DNA of 64,000 bases from Prorocentrum cordatum (GCA_963575745.1 CAUYUJ010011203.1:254152-318151), one strand, 5' to 3'; positions 11,509 through 21,817 are shown, numbered from the stretch's first letter. Notes: generated by a model from the letters alone, not told the origin. Numbers and translations are program-made.

Positions 11509-11680
11509 TCGCCATCGCTCGGACGTCCATTCCCCGTGAATGTTTCGGCTTCGTGCGCTGATCTTGTCGCAAGATGGCCTAAGAGGCTCCTCGGTGGTCC
11601 TCGCCGAGAAAAAAAGCACGCGTCCGAGCGATGCCAAGCTCACCTCTGGGAAGGCCCACGGGTTGCATCGGCCCCGAGCC
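11509..11680 (+). repeat. Dispersed repeat, copy 1 (pair with 22795-22960)
   Basis: Shares CTCGCCATCGCTCGGACGTC, the following CATTCCCCGTGNATGTTTCG, CACGCGTCCG and GCGATGCCAAG words in the same order with 22795-22960. The two copies differ by substitutions and small indels. Function unknown. Confidence 0.75.
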
Positions 11681-12525
11681 GGGGCAGGGAGAACCGTTCA
11701 GGACGACCCTGGCGCCCCTGGGAAAAGTCCGACGAGGCACGGCTGCTCGGAAATACCCCGGGGCTGATCATGCGCCCTTCGGGACCGACAACCTTCAAAG
11801 ATCTGCCGAAAACTATCGAGGACCCACGCGCACGCGAGGCTCTGACAGAAGTATGTCCAGAATCGACGATGGACCTCAAGCAGCACTTGGCAGGGATAGG
11901 CTGGGACCAGCGCGTGCCATGCCAGTGGCGGCAGCCCGCGCTGGCGGCTTCTAGAGCTAACAAGACCACACAGGGGCAGGAAGGAATGTGGGAGCTGGTG
12001 TGGCGACCAGCTCTGGCGGCACCAATAATCACAGGCTAGTGCGGCTGGCGACAGACTCCGGCGCTAGCGGAGTGCGGCCATGCAAGAGCACTGTGTATGG
12101 GGTAGGGCGGCGACGGCTGGCATTGACAGTTCGTTCTCTGGGTCGGGCGTTGCCGCAAAGCCAGAGGAGGCCCAGCCCCAGGTGGTCCCAACTTTCCTAC
12201 TTGGGCCCAGGTGGCCTCCAGAGCACCCCTCACGCGGCCTACGAGGGCCCATGGCCCGAAAAGCCAGGGAGGGCGCTTTGGGCCAGGGTTACCTCTGACT
12301 GCTCACGCCTGGAGCAGCGTGGCCGGGGAGGAGCGTCACTAGGCGGCAGGAGCGAATGGCGGCAACCGGCCGCCGACGGCACGAGAAGGGCATGGGCAGC
12401 GCGGCGGGCCCTTCTTTTTAGAGCGCCGAGGGCGTGCCAAAACAAACGCGAGCCGGCCAGTCCCTGCTGCGCACCAGCCCCAGGTCACCCCCTCCCAACC
12501 GATCGCGTTCGACGCCATCTGCTTG
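11680..12525. other. Low-copy GC-rich sequence without recognised gene
   Basis: Overlapping frames on both strands with high arginine, alanine and proline content; none resembles a known family. No repeat copy was recognised elsewhere in the window. Confidence 0.35.
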
Positions 12526-12526
12526 C

Positions 12527-12790
12527 GTATCGATGCCTCTCCCCCCTCTCTCCCAGAAGAAGAGAAACGGCACAAGCATACACGTGTTGCGTCCGCGCGA
12601 AAATCCCTGGAGCCGCGCTGCCCACACACACCCTGGCGCGCGAAACGCGCCAGGGGCGTTGCCGGAGGCGCCGCCAGGGGGTCCCGGCGCAAATCCAGGA
12701 GATCCGCGTGGAGCGCCAGAAGTGTATGTTTCTTGCATTAGTTGTTTCTTCGAATATCGATGCCTCCCCCCCCTCTCTCCGGCCGTGCAG
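12527..12790. repeat. Foldback element flanked by a direct repeat
   Basis: The direct repeat TATCGATGCCTC followed by a C/T-rich tail occurs at about 12528-12552 and 12758-12782. Between them two arms are arranged as inverted repeats: a left arm with AAGCATACACG..GTCCGCGCGA, and a right arm that reads CATACACTTCTGGCGCTCCACGCG on the minus strand. The arms surround a CTGGCGCGCGAAACGCGCCAG palindrome near 12632. Related arms occur at 20230-20388 and 43806-43860. Confidence 0.6.
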
Positions 12791-12799
12791 CACAGGACT

Positions 12800-14040
12800 G
12801 CCGGGAGCCGGCATCTCTGGTAGAGGCAAGGACGGAGTGGCATGTCCTCACGACCTCCGACGTCGTGGTCGTTCCACGTCGTGTGCCTCCCAGTCCACAG
12901 GACCGATATTTCTCGTGGGTCGATCCTTCGACACTCCCTGGCGCGAAGAACAGACTGCCGCACAAGAGAACGGGAAGCAATCGGAGCGAACGGAAGTGGC
13001 CCAAAGGTAAACATAAAACTGTTAATTCCTCGAGTTCACGATGTGTATCAAAACTTCGCAGGAGACACGCATGCCAGGGATCATACGAACGTCGGTGTAC
13101 GAGAAGACCGCATTGGACCGTATTGGAGGCATCTACCAACTGGGATTCCTCTGTTGATGAGAACGAGGTTCGAGCATATGAACCCCATATGCCGACGGCT
13201 CAAATTCGCGTCTGTCACGTGTGCATGATATGTGTACCTGTTGTGCTCGTAGTGTCTGCAATGCCCGCATGTGCCGCATGCCGCATGTCCGTGGGTAGTG
13301 TTATGCACATCTGCTATGCGCGTCCGTCCGCCGAGTGTTCAGTCGGGCATGTACCGTGTCTCATGTGTCCGGTGTGTTTGTTGCTCCTGTCTGTTCTGAG
13401 AGTATCTCATTTGCGGCGGTGCTTCGTGCTACGAGGTGTGTTCACAAGGCGATCGACATGTCCTCCATGCCCTTGCTCACGCCCCGACCCCACGAGGGGC
13501 CACAGCAGCGGTATGGTTAACACTCCGGCCCCCGTAGCCACGTGTTCTATCCATGCCCTGCTTCCCCGCGCGCCCAGAGCGGGGGGCAGCGGCGGGGGTA
13601 CGGATCGAACGTCGATGGTCGACTCATGGCTGCGCCAGCTGTCTGCCGCTTGCCGCTTGCTCGTTACCCCCGCGCTGCACCTGCTCCCCGGTCCTGCCAG
13701 GGAGCCTCGGAGCCCGTCGACACACAGCGCGCGGGCAAACGGGTGAGGCGGGGGCCTGCCTGGCGGGACTTGGGCAAGAATTGGTCATTCACTCAGCGTG
13801 GAATGCCAGGACTCTCATGAACCGGCAGGCCCGCTCACCCGGGGTGGGGGGGGGGGGCGAAAGGGTAGCATAGCAAAGGGTAGCGTAGAGAATCAGCTCA
13901 CGCAGCTGATCTTCCTTGCGCCTCCTGGCGCCGGGGGGGGCCCATGTCTCGAGGCACGGGCCCGGCGGCAAGGCGGAGACCGACTGCATGCAGCAAATTT
14001 AGTAGACTCCTCTTTCCCTGTCCCCGCCTCTCGTCCGGCC
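12800..14040. other. Low-copy sequence without recognised gene
   Basis: A 334-codon frame (12742-13746, plus) is open but is cysteine-, arginine- and serine-rich with no recognisable domain. The portion 13200-13450 is TGT/GCATG-rich. Not called as a gene. Confidence 0.35.
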
Positions 14041-14053
14041 CGACTCCTGGGGA

Positions 14054-14240
14054 GGCGAAAACCGACCCCCACCCCCAGTCCAGACCCCATCCCGGAACCC
14101 GCGACCCCTGCGGGTCGGGACTGGGGGTGGGGGTGGCTTTCCGGGGCCCAAGAATGGAGAAAACCCACCCCCACCCCCAGTCCCGATCCCTTGAATCGCC
14201 GGCTCGGGGATCAGACTGGGGGTGGGGGTGACTTTTCGCC
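14054..14240. repeat. Double G-rich foldback element
   Basis: Four arms of the word ACCCCCACCCCCAGTC or its complement are arranged as two consecutive hairpins (14064-14080 with 14119-14136, and 14163-14182 with 14214-14233). The outermost ends extend the pairing with GGCGAAAA at 14054 and TTTTCGCC ending at 14240. ACTCCTG occurs on both sides (14043-14049 and 14247-14253), a possible target-site duplication. The G-rich strand of each arm could also form quadruplexes. Confidence 0.7.
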
Positions 14241-14439
14241 TTCTGAACTCCTGTGCTCTGCTGGCACGGCCGGAGCACGGCCACGGGCAAGCGGGGAGCG
14301 GCAGCACGAGAGAGCCCCTGCGCCGAAGGCCCGCGATGGGACCCCTGTCGGGAGAGATAGCTGGCCCGAAGCCGAGAGCGGGCCACGGCGGGGAGCCCAA
14401 GCCCGCCGAGCACGGTCCCCTCCGCCTCCCCCTCCTCCG

Positions 14440-14650
14440 CCTCCTCCTCCTCCACCTCCTCCTGTGGCTGCGCTTGACCCTCGTTTCGGCTTAGGCTGGC
14501 TTTTACTCCACGAGCAGAAATCCCCCTCCTCCGTCGCCCAAGGAACACAGATCGCGTTCGCTGCCCCTCGGCGACCCCAGGGGGCAGGCCTTGCCGCCGC
14601 GGCCTGTCAGGCCCGCCGCGCCCTCACATCAAGAACTGATGGCAAGGATG
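14440..14650. other. Low-copy GC-rich sequence
   Basis: Contains a short (CCT)n tract near 14415-14462. No gene was recognised. Confidence 0.35.
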
Positions 14651-14654
14651 CGCG

Positions 14655-14800
14655 ATGAGGATGCAAGGGCCTTGAACGCCCGTGCCAAGGCTTTTCGAGG
14701 GGGGCTGGCCATCGAAAGTGGCCGAGGACGGGCCGAAGATGACCGAAGAGGCGAAGACGCCAGGGGATCTCTGGAAAGTCGATCACCCTTACTATCAAAG
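14655..14800 (+). repeat. Dispersed repeat (pair with 16975-17105)
   Basis: The two segments share GATGCARGGGCC, GACGCCYGTGCC, AGTGG..GAGGACGG, CCGAAGATGACCGAAGAGGC and a CTTACTRTCA word in the same order. Open frames run through both in several phases, so a recurring exon cannot be excluded, but the copies differ by indels. Confidence 0.65.
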
Positions 14801-14885
14801 GTTCACTGCATCGCATTGCGTGCTGTGGGCTGTGGCTGAGACGGTCATAGTGCACTTTGCCACGGGTGCGAACTGCCTGAATTGA

Positions 14886-15056
14886 TAGACGGCGGTGCGC
14901 CGAGTGGGGAAGTGAAGGGGCAGGCCCCCCGGCCTTCGGAGAAGCCCCCTGCGGCTTCAGAGAAGGCCTGGACAACTTCTCGAAGGCTGGAGGCCTTCCG
15001 AGCCTTCTGAGAAGGCCCGCCCCCTCTGCCTTCCCCCCAGGGCGCGCCATCGAGAT
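14886..15056. repeat. AGAAGGC foldback element, copy 1
   Basis: The left arm GACGGCGGTGCGCCGAGTGG leads into CCTTCGGAGAAGCCCCC. The right arm CCTTCTGAGAAGGCCCGCCCC leads into CTTCCCCCCAGGGCGCGCCATC. The arms are imperfect inverted repeats around a middle of AGAAGGCCTGG-like words. Same architecture as copies at 21595-21790, 23262-23425, 35845-36065 and 60059-60267. Confidence 0.7.
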
Positions 15057-15309
15057 AATCCGTTGCCCAGATCGGTTGCAGTGCCCCCCCCCGTCGAAGC
15101 GGCGCAGAGCAATGATGCCACGGTGCGCCCGGGTCGCTCACCGCTTGCCCGGCCAGTGACGACTCTCGGGATCTGCTGGTCGCGGGCCTCCGGGGGTGAC
15201 AGGCAGGCAGGAGGCACTCGCGGCCAGCTTCCTCCCAGCCCGCCTCCCATCAGCCACCACAATATCCACAAAAGAATATCAGCTCGGGATCATGATGTGG
15301 AGGATTTGA

Positions 15310-15374
15310 TCTCTCTCCCTCTCTCTCTCTCTCTCTCTGTATCGCTGTCTCTGTCTCTGTCTCTGTCTCTCTCC
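15310..15374. repeat. (CT)n microsatellite
   Basis: Runs of CT with CTGT interruptions. Confidence 0.95.
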
Positions 15375-15619
15375 GACAACGAAGCTCCTCTCAAACCCGC
15401 TGCTTTCCATCGCTCGCTCTCCGAATTCTCTCCAGGCCCTCACGATGCATGTCTCTCTACCGCCCCTGTCCTCCGCCAGAAATCGTACATCGCTCATCCA
15501 TTTCAAGATGGCAAAGATGAGGGGAGGAGGCATGGAGGCGAACAGGAGGAAGAAGAAGGGGACGTCGACGACGGCCACGACAAGGTAAGCACGACTCTGT
15601 GTAAGAGGAGACCCAGGCC

Positions 15620-16060
15620 TCGAGAGAGAAAGGAAGAGAGGAGGAGGAGGAGGTGGTGGAGGGGGAAGAGAGGAGGAGTAGGAGGATAAGGAGGAGGAAG
15701 CGAGGAGGAGGAGGAGGACGAGGAGGAGGAGGAGGAGAAGGAGGAGGAGGATAATGATGAGAAGAGGGGGACGTCGGAGGAGGACGACGAGGCGCACTGA
15801 CACCGGTGCATCACGTGGTGGCCTGGGTAGAGAGGAGGCAAGAGGAGGGGGAGGATGAGGGGGAGGATGAGGAGGAGGGAGAAGGGGGGGAATAGGGGGG
15901 AGAAAGAAAAAGAGAGAGAGAAGGAGGATGAGGAGGAGGAGCCGGAGGAGGAGGAGGAGGAAGAGGGAGGAGGAGGGAGGAGGAGGGAGGAGGACCAGGG
16001 AGGGAGGTAGAGGAAGGGCGAGGGCGAAGACGACGAGGAGGACGAAGGCGATAACGAGGA
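15620..16060. repeat. (GGA)n purine tract
   Basis: About 440 bp made mostly of GGA, GAG and AGG triplets with a GC-rich break near 15790-15830 (CACTGACACCGGTGCATCAC). Poly-Ser, poly-Leu and poly-Pro frames on the minus strand derive from it. Confidence 0.95.
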
Positions 16061-16567
16061 GGACCTCGGATTCGCGGGGGCTGCTGCTGGCCCGCTGAGC
16101 AGCGCAGCGGACGCGGCAGCGCAGCGGGGACCCGCGGCGAGCGCGGCTGCGGAGCTGCCCCCAAGGTGCGGCTCTGGCGACGAGCGGACGCCAGCCGGCG
16201 GGCGCTGGCGCTCGTCTCGGCGCAACAGCGCCACACCAGATCTCCGAAGATATGATGTGTTCAATACCGTTGTGTTTCCTTCAGTTCGGCCTCCGGGGGC
16301 CCGTTAGCCTCGGACCTACAGCTACCCCTGGGGAAGGGGTCGGGACCTCTGGGGCCGCAGATTGAAAGACTGTATCAGAGGATGCCTGGATTAGCATGCG
16401 CGGTACAAGCATCGCGCTACTGTCAGGATGGCCGAGTAAGAAACGAAGGAGCTCCTCTGTCCACAGCGAGCTTTTGCCACGAAAAGGTTGCACGGCATGG
16501 GTCTGAAGAACGGCCAAGACAACCCGGGCACCTCCTAAACCTAAACCTACAGTGGTTGTTTGCTCAG

Positions 16568-16659
16568 CGTCTCGAAAAGATCCTGGACGCCAAGTTGAAA
16601 CCTCTTTTGGATGAGAATGACATGGAGCAGTGGCCAAGAAAGGGCGCTGAAGACGCAAG
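16568..16659 (+). CDS. Probable internal exon of an unidentified gene
   Basis: A 92-bp segment bounded by an acceptor (TTGTTTGCTCAG before 16568) and a donor (GCAAG followed by GTGAAAG at 16660). It encodes 30 codons plus two bases in the frame that starts RLEKILDAKLKPLLDENDM and continues with an acidic/basic helical sequence ending GAEDA. Without splicing the frame meets a TGA two bases past the exon, which fits an exon border. Composition is that of a soluble helical or coiled-coil protein and unlike the proline/arginine-rich shadow frames nearby. No family is recognised and no neighbouring exon could be joined with confidence. Confidence 0.5.
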
Positions 16660-16974
16660 GTGAAAGGGTGCTCTTGGAATGCTGCTCGTCCTGATGATCC
16701 TGTTTGCAACGGGGGGCATGATCGAGCTGCCGCCGTAGAGGTGCTGGAGAGGTGCTCCGTTCTTAACCCTCCCGCCGACTTCTCCCCATTGCCGTTCTCC
16801 CCACCGTTCAGGGCTCAACCACTCTTCTTTCGCCGAAAATGCTCTGTCCTTCGGCGGCAGCGCACAAGGGGGTGGCGCGAGGTGGGCGGCCCCCTTAAGC
16901 AGGCGATTGGGCCTTCAGGAGGGTGGGGGCCTACAGTCAAAACCGGTAGCCAGGATGCTCTGTCAGGATGCAGG

Positions 16975-17105
16975 GGCCATGGACGCCTGTGCCGAAGCGC
17001 TTCGAGCGGGGCGGCCCCCCGAGAGTGGTGGAGGACGGACCGAAGACGACCGAAGAGGCAAGGACGCAGGGGCACCCCTGCGAAGTCAATCATCCTTACT
17101 GTCAG
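16975..17105 (+). repeat. Dispersed repeat (pair with 14655-14800)
   Basis: Second copy of the segment described at 14655-14800. It abuts the left end of a GATGGGCC foldback element, so this copy may have received that insertion. Confidence 0.65.
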
Positions 17106-17109
17106 TGTT

Positions 17110-17222
17110 GATGGGCCTGTCTTCCACCACCACCACCATAAGTTGGAGGGGGGCAGGAGGAGGAGGAGGAGGACCCCCTCCCCCTCCAACATATGGTGGC
17201 GGTGATGGAAAGCAGGCCCATC
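17110..17222. mobile_element. GATGGGCC foldback element, copy 1 (113 bp)
   Basis: The ends are near-perfect inverted repeats: GATGGGCCTGTCTTCCACCA at the left, and at the right a sequence whose complement begins GATGGGCCTGCTTTCCATCA. The arms continue through CCATAAGTTGGAGGGGG and its counterpart for about 45 bp. The core is a short (GGA)n tract. AGTGTT/AGTGCT lie on the two sides (17104-17109, 17224-17229) as a weak possible duplication. Three longer copies occur at 34978-35283, 51136-51302 and 51414-51610. Confidence 0.85.
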
Positions 17223-17224
17223 AA

Positions 17225-17700
17225 GTGCTGTCTGTGCTCGAAAGCTCCCCCGGCTTCTGAGCAGCCCGCTCGGAAGGCCGCCCCCCTCGCGGCAACCGCC
17301 CATTCCATGGCACGGGGTCGAATCCCACTCGGGGAGTGTTTGGATCGGGGAGTCAGCTGTGGGCCCAGAGCTCTGTGAGCTGAACGCTTTTTCTTACCGA
17401 GGATAGGCAGCACCTATTCTTCACACGTCAAAAGGTCTACCGACTTATGATGCCCGTCGACTCGTGCGGTTTTTCTCCCGAAGTAGCCAGTTTGACCTTG
17501 AAAATATGGAATGAACCTCGGACATATTAGGCTTGCAACAAATCCCACAAACCTTCCGACATACATCTGGCATGATCCCTACATCCATGCAAATCGGTTG
17601 CAGAAGAGCCGTGAAGCCCGTCGAAATGAAAGCGGGGGACGACACTGCCGTCGCTGACCACGACAACAACCTTAATCCTCCCTCCCTCCCTCACTCCCTC
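17225..17700. other. Low-copy sequence without recognised gene
   Basis: Contains GGGGTCGAATCCCACTCGGG (17316-17335), which resembles a tRNA T-arm/B box, but no acceptor or anticodon arm is seen upstream. No protein domain is recognised. Confidence 0.35.
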
Positions 17701-17797
17701 ACGCCCTCTATCCCTCCCTCCTCCCTTCTTCCTCCTCCTCCGTCCCACATTCTCTCGACGCCTGCCCCATCCTCGAACATGCTTCATCCTTCCGCAT

Positions 17798-18088
17798 CCC
17801 TCTTCCTCCTCCTCCTCCTCCTGCTCCTCCGCATCCTCCTCCTCCTCCTCCTCCTCCTCNNNNNNNNNNNNNNNNNNNNNNNNNNNNNNNNNNNNNNNNN
17901 NNNNNNNNNNNNNNNNNNNNNNNNNNNNNNNNNNNNNNNNNNNNNNNNNNNNNNNNNNNTCCTCCTCCTCCTCCTCCTTCTCCTCCTCCTCCTCCTCCTC
18001 CTCCTCCTTCTCCTCCTCCTCCTCCTCCTCCTCCTCCTCCTCCTCCTCCTCCTCCTCCTCCTCCTCCTCCTCCTCCTCCTCCTCCCCC
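17798..18088. repeat. (CCT)n microsatellite containing the assembly gap
   Basis: CCT triplets flank a run of exactly 100 N (17860-17959). The gap is therefore almost certainly an unresolved longer CCT array of unknown length. Confidence 0.97.
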
Positions 18089-18089
18089 T

Positions 18090-18700
18090 CTCACATCAAT
18101 CGTCCCTTGCCTGCAGATGGCAGGAATTGTCAGGTCTCGACTCCTTGGGACATGGGCATCCAGCCAGACTCATGAAAGAGTCGGCGCGTGCTCCCAGCGA
18201 AGGCAATGGCCAAGCGGTGAGCAGCACAAGTAGGCTGGGGCGGATGCAGGGCGGGACAAATGCTCGCCACCGCACACCCTGGCAAACTGAGGGGTGGCAG
18301 AATGCCAATGCTGCCTGGTAGGGTTCTGTCGTCTTCGAATGGCCCCCCCACCACCTACCCCCTCGTCCCCTCGCTTTCCCTTGGTAAAGGTGCAGCTTGG
18401 GCGTCGCTTAATGGGGGTCCCCCCCCCCTTTGGGGCCCTAAAGATCAAATTTTCGATAGCCCGCGCTGCCCCCTTAGATCACCCCCCCATTACGCGTCCT
18501 CCGAGGCTCCGGAACGAAGGGGCTGGCGCTTGCTCCCCGAAGCACTCCCCAGGTACGTCTTCAGAATTGCATTTGCTGCCGATGCGCCGTCAGGGCGCGG
18601 CTCTTGCCTGCCTGGCTGCCCCACCACCCCTCTCCCAGCAAAGCTCTGCATACATCGCCCCACCCCTGTCTGGAGACTTCCCCGTGCGGCCCAGCGTCGC
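18090..18700. other. Low-copy sequence without recognised gene
   Basis: Open frames on both strands show no domain. There is a C-run at 18419-18428. The next CAAGANGGCC-type block follows. Confidence 0.35.
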
Positions 18701-18709
18701 CCTGGCGCA

Positions 18710-19300
18710 CTCCAGAGACCTCGGAGACTGCCGAGACGGCCCAGGCAGGCAACCAAGACCGCCAAGGCGGCCCCAAATACCTCCAATACGGCCCAGGATG
18801 GTCCCAAGACGGCCCTCAAGACGGCCCTCAAGATGGCCGAAGAGGCCTCCGAGACGGCCCAAGAGGGCTTCCTGAGGACCAGCATTGCCCGAAGATGTGT
18901 AAATCCTTGACGGTCCATTAGAAAAAATTTGAAGGACTATCGGATTCTCATATTTTCGGGCTTCCGTCAGCCCAGGACGGCCCACGAGGCCTCCAAGACG
19001 GCCCCAAGACGGCCCAAGAGGCCCCCGAGAGGGCTCCGAAGACGGCCCAAGAGGCTCTCAGGATATTTCCCCCAAAGCGCCCAAGGACATCCCCTAATGG
19101 CCAACATAGTAGAACCTTCAGGTCCCCAAGAGGGGCCCAAGACGGCCTAGAGAGGCCCCAAGACGGATTCGGAAGGAGCCGGACTTCCAGAGGGCGCCCT
19201 GAGACGTCCTAAAAAGCCCCCAACAGGAGCCGAGAGGCTCCCAAGACGCCACTAGGAAGTCTCCACGAGGCCCCGAAGAGGCCCCAAGAATGGAGTAGGG
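18710..19300 (+). repeat. CAAGANGGCC-type array, block 3
   Basis: Plus-strand units of GGCCCAAGAGGCC and CCTCAAGACGGCC type, with an AT-rich core at about 18915-18975 (ATTTGAAGGACTATCGG... then TATTTTCGGGCTTCCGTCAG). The position and wording of this core match AT-rich cores in the blocks at 30.3 and 63.6 kb. Confidence 0.85.
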
Positions 19301-19440
19301 AAGAAGAGGAAGGAAGGAAGGAAGACGACAACGAACACGAAAATGAGCACCACGACACAACGCGGAAGAGCCTCACGGGTCTCTCAAGCCTCAGGACACC
19401 GGGTGTCACACGCTACAGCTTCCGACTCCTCGAGCAGTAA

Positions 19441-19497
19441 CCACACAAGATGCTGGGCTGGCACGGTGGCGGGACTTGCCGCAGGCAGCTGAAGGAG
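19441..19497 (+). repeat. Array-edge box, copy 2
   Basis: Contains GGCTGGCACGGTGGCGGGAC and the following TTGCCGCAGGCAGCTG. The same two-part box is found at 40238-40277 (AGGGTGGCGGGGATTGCCGC, then AGGCAGCTGG). Confidence 0.75.
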
Positions 19498-19609
19498 ATC
19501 TCCCTCAAGCTTGGCATGGCAGGCCTTACCAGGATGTGTCCACCAAGCAGTGCGTGTGGTCCCCTGCTTTCCGCCCAAGGGGGGCAGACAGGCTCAACGA
19601 CTGTCTTGG

Positions 19610-19760
19610 AGCCTGCAGGGGCCTCCCACGGGGCCTCCAGCAGCATCACTTAGGCCTCCAATGGGGTCCCCGAGGGCCTCCCATGGGGCGTCCTGGAGCT
19701 GCGTGGGGCCTCCTGGGGCGTCTCTCTAGGGGTCCTCCACTCCCTGGAGCTGCCTGGGGC
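19610..19760 (-). repeat. Short CAAGANGGCC-type block, reverse orientation
   Basis: GGGGCCTCCTGGGGCGTC-like words resemble the block at 7.4-8.6 kb and end near a G-rich tract at 19785. Confidence 0.6.
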
Positions 19761-20056
19761 TCACCGGAACGACCTGCGGCCCCGTGGGGAGAGGGGGAGA
19801 ACCCCGACATCATGACGATTTCACAACGTCGACCCCCAAATGTCTCGACCCCTTCCCAAGGGCCGCTTCTTCATCCCAAGCCGCCTGTGTGGACGGCCCC
19901 AGGGCCCGGGGATGCGCCCCCCAGAGACCGAGCACATCCCCCCCCAAAAAAAGCCCGCCACCGTGACAGTTTCTGCGACGCGGCGGGTGGGTCTGGGTCG
20001 GGGAGCACAGAATGGCATAAACAGAAACTTGCGGAGTCCCCGGGCTTGGCAGTGTT

Positions 20057-20206
20057 TCCATACTCACCGCCTGCCGAGGTCCCCGAAGGTCGATCCCCAG
20101 GCGGTGGTGATGGATACATCCCCGCCTCACCAGTGGGGCGTGCACGCCATGCCAGATGAGCGCCCCGGCAGGTTGCATCTGTGCGCCCCCCTGGCCGACG
20201 GCCAAG
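20057..20206 (+). repeat. Inverted duplicate, left arm
   Basis: The reverse complement of this arm matches 21028-21179 over about 150 bp with few differences. It includes GGCGTGCACGCCCCACT, TGTATCCATCACCACCGCCT and GGGGACCTCGGCAGGC. A third, partial and rearranged relative lies at 21395-21475. Confidence 0.85.
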
Positions 20207-20229
20207 AGTCGAGCAACAACACATAGCCT

Positions 20230-20388
20230 ACACATAAACTTTTGGAGGTCCGCGCTGGTCCCTTGGACGGGCGCCGGACACCCCTCCCTGGCGTGCAGAA
20301 CGCGCCAGGCTAGGTACATAGCTCCAGCGCAGACCCAAGAAATCCGCGCGGACCTCCGAAAGTGGATGCTTACGCTGGTCTTGGCTCC
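20230..20388. repeat. Foldback element related to 12527-12790
   Basis: The left arm reads ATAAACTTTTGGAGGTCCGC; the complement of the right arm reads ATCCACTTTCGGAGGTCCGC. Pairing continues through GCGC, TTGG and GCGCYGG. The middle holds CTGGCGTGCAGAACGCGCCAG, an imperfect palindrome. It lies just inside the left arm of the inverted duplicate. A left arm alone is seen at 43806-43860 (ACTTTCTTTCGGAGGTCCGC). Confidence 0.75.
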
Positions 20389-21027
20389 CCGAGTCCAGGG
20401 CTGCTGGGCGGCAGCCAAGCCGATAGAAGTCGAGCCGACGGACATCGGCAGGCTGGGACGCCCTCCATTGAGAGACCGAAGCCCGCATCGGAATCCGAAG
20501 CCGAAGCGAACCGGAATCGATCGACGTCGACATCGAGCCGAGCCGGAGGCGTCGACAAAGCGGGGCCGCAGGAGGAGCGCCAGCGCCCAAGGCGCCCGGG
20601 CATCTCGGTCCCCGTCTGCCGCGGCGGCGCCCCGGTGCGGCAGGCGCCCCCGAGGGCGCGCCGCAGCCGCTGAGGGCCTTCGCAGGGGGCACGCGCACGC
20701 CACCACCAAGCCTGGCTGGGGGGCCACCCTGACGCACTCGACGATGGGCCCCGTGGTGACCCGCCAGCCCTGGGCGGTCTTCGACGGTATTCGACGATCT
20801 TCTGGCGGTCTTCGGCGGGCTTTGGCCGTTTGCTGACGTTCTTCGGCGGTAGTCGTCGGTTTCTGGATGTTTCCTGCGGTGTTCGGGACGAAAGCTGGAT
20901 AGAGGCGGTCCGCAAGGCGTCCATGATTAAACACCCCACCACCCTGGACCCTGGAGATTGATTTTTCTTGCCCTGGCGATAATGGGCGTGACCGGGCGGG
21001 GGGAAGAGTGGGGGAGGGTGCCAGTCA

Positions 21028-21179
21028 CTTGGCCGTCGGCCCCGAGGGCGTACAGATACACCCTGCAGGGGCGCTCTCGTGGCGTGGCGTGCACGCCCCA
21101 CTAGTCAGGTGGGAATGTATCCATCACCACCGCCTGGGGGATCGATCTTCGGGGACCTCGGCAGGCAGTGGGTATGGAT
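21028..21179 (-). repeat. Inverted duplicate, right arm
   Basis: Partner of 20057-20206. The arms are separated by about 820 bp. That interval contains the 20230-20388 foldback and GC-rich low-copy sequence without a recognised gene. Confidence 0.85.
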
Positions 21180-21304
21180 ACATGGCCACCCACAGGGCCT
21201 GAATGTATGCGTACTCTGGATGGGGCCATAATCGCCCCCCCCCCCCCCCCCTTGGATCCGCTGGGGGCAGGCGGGCACGTGCTGTCGGAACGGGTAGAGT
21301 GGGG

Positions 21305-21360
21305 GTTGGAGGAGGAGAAGGAGGAGGAGGAGGAGGAGGAGGGAGAAGGAGGAGGGGGGT
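21305..21360. repeat. (GGA)n tract
   Basis: Purine-rich triplet tract preceded by a C-run at 21236-21251. Confidence 0.9.
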
Positions 21361-21594
21361 GTGGTGGGCAAGCTCCCCCTCGATAATATCCCACCCAGAG
21401 CATCCACCGCCTGCCGAGATCACCGTACATCGAACCCACGGGCGGTGGTGATGGATAAATCACCGCCTCGGTCTCCGGGCTGGGGCCGGGAGAGGGCCCG
21501 CATGAAACCATCCTGGGGTCCAGGGTGGCCCTGGCAAGGCGTGGTGGTGGCGTGTCGGTACCCTCTGCGGATTGCACCCCGACGGGGGGGTGCG

Positions 21595-21790
21595 GGGAGG
21601 GGTGGGGATTCGGCGGCGCGCACAAGGGGACAGGGGGGAGGGGGGAAGGCTGTTTGAAGGAGGCTGCCTCTTAGAAGGGGCCGGCCTGACTACATCTGTA
21701 GATGGGGCCCGCGCCTTCTCAGAAGCAGGCGTGCTTCAAAGAAGCCTTCCCCCCTCCCCCATGCCCCCTCTGCGTGTGGCCGAGGGATCG
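21595..21790. repeat. AGAAGGC foldback element, degenerate copy
   Basis: ATTCGGCGGCGCGCACAAGG at the left, GCCTTCTCAGAAGCAGGCGT in the middle and GCCTTCCCCCCTCCCC at the right recall the other members. The pairing is poorer, so the boundaries are approximate. Confidence 0.45.
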
Positions 21791-21817
21791 TGCCAGGGAA
21801 TCTCTCTCTTGCGCCGA

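Noticed and set aside
11988-13010. Frames of 334-340 codons at 12-13.7 kb
   Set aside because: Arg/Ser/Cys/Pro-rich with overlapping long frames on the other strand, crossing a foldback element; no domain recognised.
17316-17335. Possible tRNA T-arm (GGTCGAATCCCACTCGGG)
   Set aside because: No D-arm, anticodon arm or matching acceptor stem upstream at the required distance.
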